Positions 59,389-64,000 of a DNA stretch of 64,000 nt are shown here, one piece after another (the first letter of the stretch is position 1; each line of letters starts with the position of its first letter). The DNA lies in assembly GCA_963971305.1 (NCBI GenBank), contig OZ020303.1, positions 35,390,106-35,454,105 on the forward strand. The letters are read 5' to 3'. The stretch comes from Arcuatula senhousia. Lineage: Eukaryota > Mollusca > Bivalvia > Mytilida > Mytilidae. Position numbers and translations under genes: made by a program. The notes beneath the pieces are model-generated. The model was not told the DNA's origin and ran no database searches. It was given only the letters and a program-made list of their open reading frames with translations.

Positions 59389-59701
59389 CTTGCTCTTCAA
59401 AACAACCGAGGTATATCCCACCGCTGCCACCAAAAATTGTGTCACGTCCCTTGGGTAGGTCGCGATGCACACTCTGGGTTCGTACCAGAGTCAGTTCTCT
59501 GGATTTACCAAAGTATCGGTTGTAGGGGGTAGCGTACTTAACTATGAGCCTGACTTGGACAACGCAATACTCTTTAAGGGAAAGCCTTTGCTCTTTCCAG
59601 GGCCAAAGCTTCCCTCAAGAAAAGTACTACTATTTCAGGAGCACTGGTCCAAGCGTTTACTCTACTATATGAGCCTTGTCTCTACTAATTATCTTATCAA
59701 G

Positions 59702-59825
59702 ACCACTGCTTGAGCCTTGTCTCTATTTACTTTAACTAAAGGCCACTGCTTGAGCCTTGTCTCTATTTACTTTAACTAAAGGCCACTGCTTGAGCCTTGT
59801 CTCTATTTACTTTAACTAAAGGCCA
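59702..59825. repeat. Three copies of a 40-base unit in the right LTR
   Basis: CCACTGCTTGAGCCTTGTCT, CTATTTACTTTAACTAAAGG occurs three times here and once in the left LTR. Confidence 0.9.
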
Positions 59826-60596
59826 CTGCTTCAGCCTTGTCCTACTAATGATTCCTATTTCGGGAACTCTTACTCTAATTCTTATTCAGAATATTATATA
59901 CCTTTGCTTTGTCAGCTTTGACCAAGGCTTGTCTTTTGCTAATGACTGTCTCTTTCAAGACTTACTCTAGACTATCAGTCACAGAACTAACAACTCCTCC
60001 CTAATTTCTGACTGATGGGTATTTATAGTCGCGACTAGGGGAAAGCCCCTCTGCGTCGACTTATACCTCTACAGGTATAGACTCGCTATGTGCCATGGGT
60101 CGTCCAGCCCATGACACACCACCGCCAGTGTTAGCTGCTCCAGAGTATCCTTTGTTATCGCTGGAGCAGGGTCCGTCTTCCACCACGGGGAGGTACTGGT
60201 CGGAATTAATTCTGGAAGACGCCCTAATTTCTCACAATGCATCCGCTTTTATACCCCAATTTGGACCATACTATTTCAACCTGTTTTACCCTGGATGATT
60301 CCAAAAGTCTACATCTTGTATGCGTTTACTTAAGTGACAGTTTTCAAGCTTCTAAATGATCGATCTTTAAAAATAGACTCTACCTATATGAGTTCGAAAA
60401 ATAACTAAGGGGATTTCTTGAAAACGAAAGTACAATTTATATCTTTGCAAATATGGAATAAACGTCTTCCCTAACAATATCTTATTAAAGGCCTAGCTAT
60501 AACAATTTATTCCTGACAATCTTACTTAATAAAATAAGAACAATACGTACTTTTAACCTATCCTATCTAAACTGTCTTTTATGTAAAATGGGGATA

Positions 60597-61698
60597 TATG
60601 TAAGGCAAAAAAGTGTCCTGGGATAAAGTGTCCGGGAGGACAATATTTTCCAGAAAAGTTGCTATTTTCAAGTGTCCCCAGCTATTAAATAGTGTCCATT
60701 AGTAGGACATTTTTTACCTTCTTATGCCATTTAGAATTGTCCTTTTACAAATGACAGCTCTAGTGGACATAATCAGGGATGTCCAAAACAACATTTAATT
60801 TAATCCCTGCCATAATGTAATTTTAGAGTATTCTTTTTAAAAACTATTAGTCACAGTGATTGTTTAACTTAATTCCGTTATAAATTATTAAGTATTTTTA
60901 TTCAGCAAATTATGGGCCTGTTGACACATGCAATGTATAATAGCAAACAACATTCACTCACACTTTCTCTCTTTCACTCTCATACTGATTGAAATGATTT
61001 CTTTTTACAATAAAATAAGAGAATAAGACAAAATTATATTGCTCCATACATGTACAATACATTTGAACAGATTTTTATTGTTAATATTATCAAAATAAAA
61101 AATATGCCAGAAAAAAATTAGAAACCACAGCATAGTTGAATACTTAGTTGTTAGGTGACAATTTATAGAAAAGTTAATTACTCTGGTTAATTACTATAAG
61201 TCAATGTTTACTTTTTGAGTGCAGTTATTTAGTCAATTTAATTAAAAACCGATATCGCATCACTCCCGGTTTTTTATTAGATTGTTATTTAGTTGTCTTC
61301 TTTGATTAAATGTATTTAATTTAACACTCATATTTGGAAAAATATCTCATTCAAATGACTTTTATGAATTATGATGGACAATTTTTCATACATATGGACA
61401 TTATTTTATAGATTCAGATTTAAGATTAAAAAAGGTTCCCCTTAATATGTTATAATATTATCATAAAATAATGAATTGTTATATTGTTGAGTAAGTAATC
61501 GGGTATAAATAGAGAAATTGTTTGTTTATTCCTGCATTTAATATGATGGACAATTTTTCATAGTTATGGACATAACTTTATAGGTTTTAAGTGTCCAGGA
61601 CATTATTTTATAGCAAAATTATGTCTATGGACAGTATTTACCATTTTAAATAGTCTGGAGGACATATTAAAATGGGGGACATTATAAAATCTTACATA
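60597..61698. mobile_element. 1.1 kb non-autonomous transposon inside the LTR
   Basis: The ends TATGTAAG and CTTACATA are inverted and flanked by TA (60595-60596 and 61699-61700). The uninterrupted sequence is present in the left LTR at about 56255-56260, which proves the insertion. Near both ends are many short GTGTCC or GGACA words. No transposase frame. Confidence 0.88.
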
Positions 61699-61764
61699 TA
61701 AACAGAGGGGAGTGAAGCAATATAAAATGCAGAGTCATCACACTCATAAGTTGTTAAATTTCAG

Positions 61765-61883
61765 GCACATTTGCTGCTACAGAATTCTTATTTATGACTT
61801 TGCTGAAAAGCGCGACTGCTGCCAAGGTTAAAAAAGATGGAGTAAAGAACATCACAAGAATGCTTAGCAAAAGCAAAGCCTAA
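61765..61883 (+). CDS. Candidate terminal exon of an unknown gene
   Basis: A GTTGTTAAATTTCAG acceptor (AG at 61763-61764) is followed by a frame of 38 codons with stop TAA at 61881-61883, reading TFAATEFLFMTLLKSATAAK and continuing into VKKDGVKNITRMLSKSKA. Basic, helical, with codon use like host exons. The rest of the gene would lie upstream, beyond the LTR element that ends 23 bases before the acceptor. I do not recognise the protein. Confidence 0.35.
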
Positions 61884-64000
61884 TGTCACAACAGCGACCG
61901 AGACTTTGTTCTCGAAATTAACGCTAACCTAACCAGCATTTGTCACTGCACTTTCAATTGTAAGCAGTTTTATTTTGGAATTCTGGCTTGGTCACTAAAG
62001 AATCGATTATCTCAGACACTCGCAACGTGCGATTCGTCTATTTTAGAGGCATCAAAGGCGGTCTACCAAAAAGATTGAACTGCCCAACACTATATATGAC
62101 AAAACAAAAAAATCCAAATATGTCGAACCTGGAATACAAGTTAAGACTAAGTTCCACTTACGTCCGGGTTAGGAAGATCCTTACAGTTTTGACAAATTTT
62201 GAAATTTACACGTACAGTTAGATATATTTTTTTTATACGTCTTAATACAAGTTTGATAGATGTATCTATGAACACAAAGGTGTTTATACCGGAATAGGCA
62301 AGCCTAGGGTAAACAATACTCACACACCAAAGTTTCTGGCAATAATTTTTGATAATTCTGAGGCGCGATTCAGGACCCATCAGAGGCGCGTCGTCCAAAG
62401 ATATTAGAAATGTTAAACAATATATGAATTTCAAGAGCATAGTCAAACAAAAATAAAATCCAATATTATGATTAATTGATAAGATTATGCATACATTTTA
62501 CAAATATTTCCAAAAAATTAAATAGCAACCAAAGAAAGATAACTTCATTCGTTTTTTGTTGTTGTAACTTTTGAAAGTTTTAAATTGGGTTTTTGATTAT
62601 TTCTGTCTTTTTACATGTAAAATTCATAATAAAATAAAGAAAATAGAGAATTGAAAATCGGGAAAAGGTGGCAGCCCTGCGTTATCTCTATGATCGGCTA
62701 TAAGATCGTTCAAGATTTAATTATTTCCTATTTTTAATGATCCCTAAAAAGTTTTTTCTTCTCCTGATTTATTAAATTACTACTAAATTCTAAAATTGCA
62801 ATGTGAGGGAAGGATTGGAGCAACAAAACATGGTTAAGCCCTCCATTTTATTTGAAATACATGTATAAAGTCTTACCCTTTCGGATCATTTTTGTTCTGT
62901 TTTACATTTGCTCTTCTGAAACAATCTGCTAGGTTATTTTGTAGTACAAACCAAATACATAAGCAGGAGACACTGTAAGATAATATGACACATATATAAT
63001 GTCTTAATGGAAACAATCCAATGGAGATGCACAACGTTTGTTTGTCGCAACACACCCTTCAATTTACTAGCCAGTATTTAAAGGTATGTCATATATGGTA
63101 AAGAAATTCAAGACTTTGAGAGGTGGTATTTATGATATGACTCACGAGCAAATGTCAACTATAATTTTTATAAATTATACTTTGGATTTCTTCTGTTTTC
63201 AACGTGTCTATAGAAGCAGACTTAATATCAATTTAAATGCAAATTTAAATAAAAAAGATACCAAAGCAGGGTCTGGGAATAAAAAAGTAGGGGTTCAGCC
63301 ATATTTGGTGCTTATACTGGCACAGATATTTTCAAGAACGTGAGAGGACTTACACCACCGACATACAGGATGCATGTTGATACAGTAGCTCAATGAAGCA
63401 ATCAGACAAAAAGGTTATCAACATATTATAATCACCTAACATAATATCCAATAAAGGTTATAACAAAATCACCAAACTTAGGAGAATAAATCTCAAATAC
63501 ATGTCCAAGAGTTAAGACAGGACAAGGATGACATACCGGAGAAATTGAAGATTGCAATGGTCCTGACTTGGTATTTCAAAAGAAATGATGGGTAGAGCCA
63601 GGTTTTATAGCACGCCAAACCTCCCCTTCTATTTTTATTTTTGGTTCCGGTAGATTCCCAAAACGCAACACGGGTGTAAATACATAATAGGGATGTTTGA
63701 ATTATGAAACCAGTGGCTTACAAGGAGATGTTTTGTAGAGATCGTATGGGACTTATTTACTTATAACCTTGGTCAAATTAGTCGGTCACGGAGACAGCGG
63801 TGACCGTGTCGGATAAAAAAGTATGTTAAATTTGTACAGACCCTGGTCTATCGTATAAGATGTGAAAATATAATCACTGTACAACTTCAAGTGTAAGTTC
63901 AGACGTCTTTTGGTATACTTTATTTTCTAAAAAGTCGTCAAAAAGGTGAGTTTTCATATAATGGTAAAATTTTAAGTACTAGTAAGTGATTGTTTTGTGC
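61884..64000. other. Right edge, no gene recognised
   Basis: AT-rich DNA. Open frames on either strand (for example 62147-62446 and 63086-63343) have no recognisable domain or splice support. A stretch near 62350-62400 (GAGGCGCGATTCAGGACCCA, GAGGCGCGTCGTCC) is GC-rich and may be part of a dispersed repeat. Confidence 0.4.

Larger units (their letters stand above)
55179..61742 (-). mobile_element. LTR retroelement carrying only gag and protease plus a C2H2 finger
   Basis: Direct repeats at 55179-56298 and 59440-61742 flank 3.1 kb whose coding strand is minus. On that strand each LTR starts TGTGATGACTC and ends GTGACA (TG...CA). After the 5' LTR comes TTTTGGTGGCAGCGGTGGG, a plausible primer binding site. 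Before the 3' LTR comes the purine-rich GAGGCGTGGGTAG, a plausible polypurine tract. The interior codes for Gag, CCHC knuckle, protease and a C2H2 finger; there is no reverse transcriptase, RNase H or integrase. Layout and signals suggest a Ty3/gypsy-type origin. No clean target duplication is seen. Confidence 0.85.
59440..61742 (-). repeat. 5' LTR (right copy), interrupted by a transposon
   Basis: Without the 1.1 kb insert at 60597-61698 and its duplicated TA it is about 1199 bases, which is the left LTR plus two extra 40-base units. Only about a dozen scattered differences separate the two LTRs by eye. Confidence 0.85.

Noticed and set aside
55754..60298. The same 67-residue peptide encoded at 55754-55957 and 60095-60298
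   Set aside because: The two frames sit at the same place in the two LTRs and run antisense to the element's genes. Their identity is explained by the LTR repeat.
62147..62446. 99-codon frame on minus reading DDAPLMGPESRLRI
   Set aside because: No splice or domain support, low-complexity flanks, and the GC-rich part looks like a dispersed repeat.

Overview
This window looks like AT-rich nuclear DNA from a bivalve mollusc, most likely a mytilid mussel. Genes are split into short exons with GT-AG introns. About half of the rest is recognisable repeats, including pearl-like (HINE) elements with tandem cores, a GAC-type microsatellite and a terminal hairpin, which are typical of bivalves. Nothing is prokaryotic: no operons, CRISPR arrays or rRNA.

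Two genes are convincing. (1) Positions 2295-31625 (+) hold a complete TRPA1-type ion channel gene. I assembled 26 exons by hand; every junction keeps frame and the product is 1168 residues: about 16-17 ankyrin repeats, a cysteine-bearing pre-S1 linker, S1-S6, a TRP-like helix and a C-terminal coiled coil. The three cysteines that sense electrophiles in vertebrate TRPA1 are present. Intron 8 uses a GC donor, and the selectivity filter appears to lack its glycine. (2) Positions 33945-38626 (-) hold a two-exon gene for a 196-residue FAM167-like protein, convergent with TRPA1.

The TRPA1 introns hold many mobile elements: a foldback element in intron 8, TTAA-flanked elements in introns 4 and 17, a TA-flanked element inside a reverse transcriptase relic in intron 11, a 1.05 kb inverted-repeat element in intron 15 and a 3.6 kb element with perfect 24-bp inverted ends in intron 17.

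From about 39.5 kb to the end the window is mostly repeats: a SINE-like family with (TAAC)n tails, a pearl-like element with three 168-bp cores (41.5-42.2 kb), a Penelope-like reverse transcriptase relic (42.9-44.1 kb), and 6.7 kb of nested HINE-like repeats including a 505-bp tandem array (44.4-51.1 kb). Positions 55179-61742 hold an LTR retroelement on the minus strand that encodes Gag, a CCHC knuckle and an aspartic protease fused to a C2H2 zinc finger, with no reverse transcriptase or integrase between the LTRs. One LTR carries a later 1.1 kb transposon. Four weak candidate exons (52.4-54.7 kb minus, 61.8 kb plus) hint at further host genes interrupted by these insertions.
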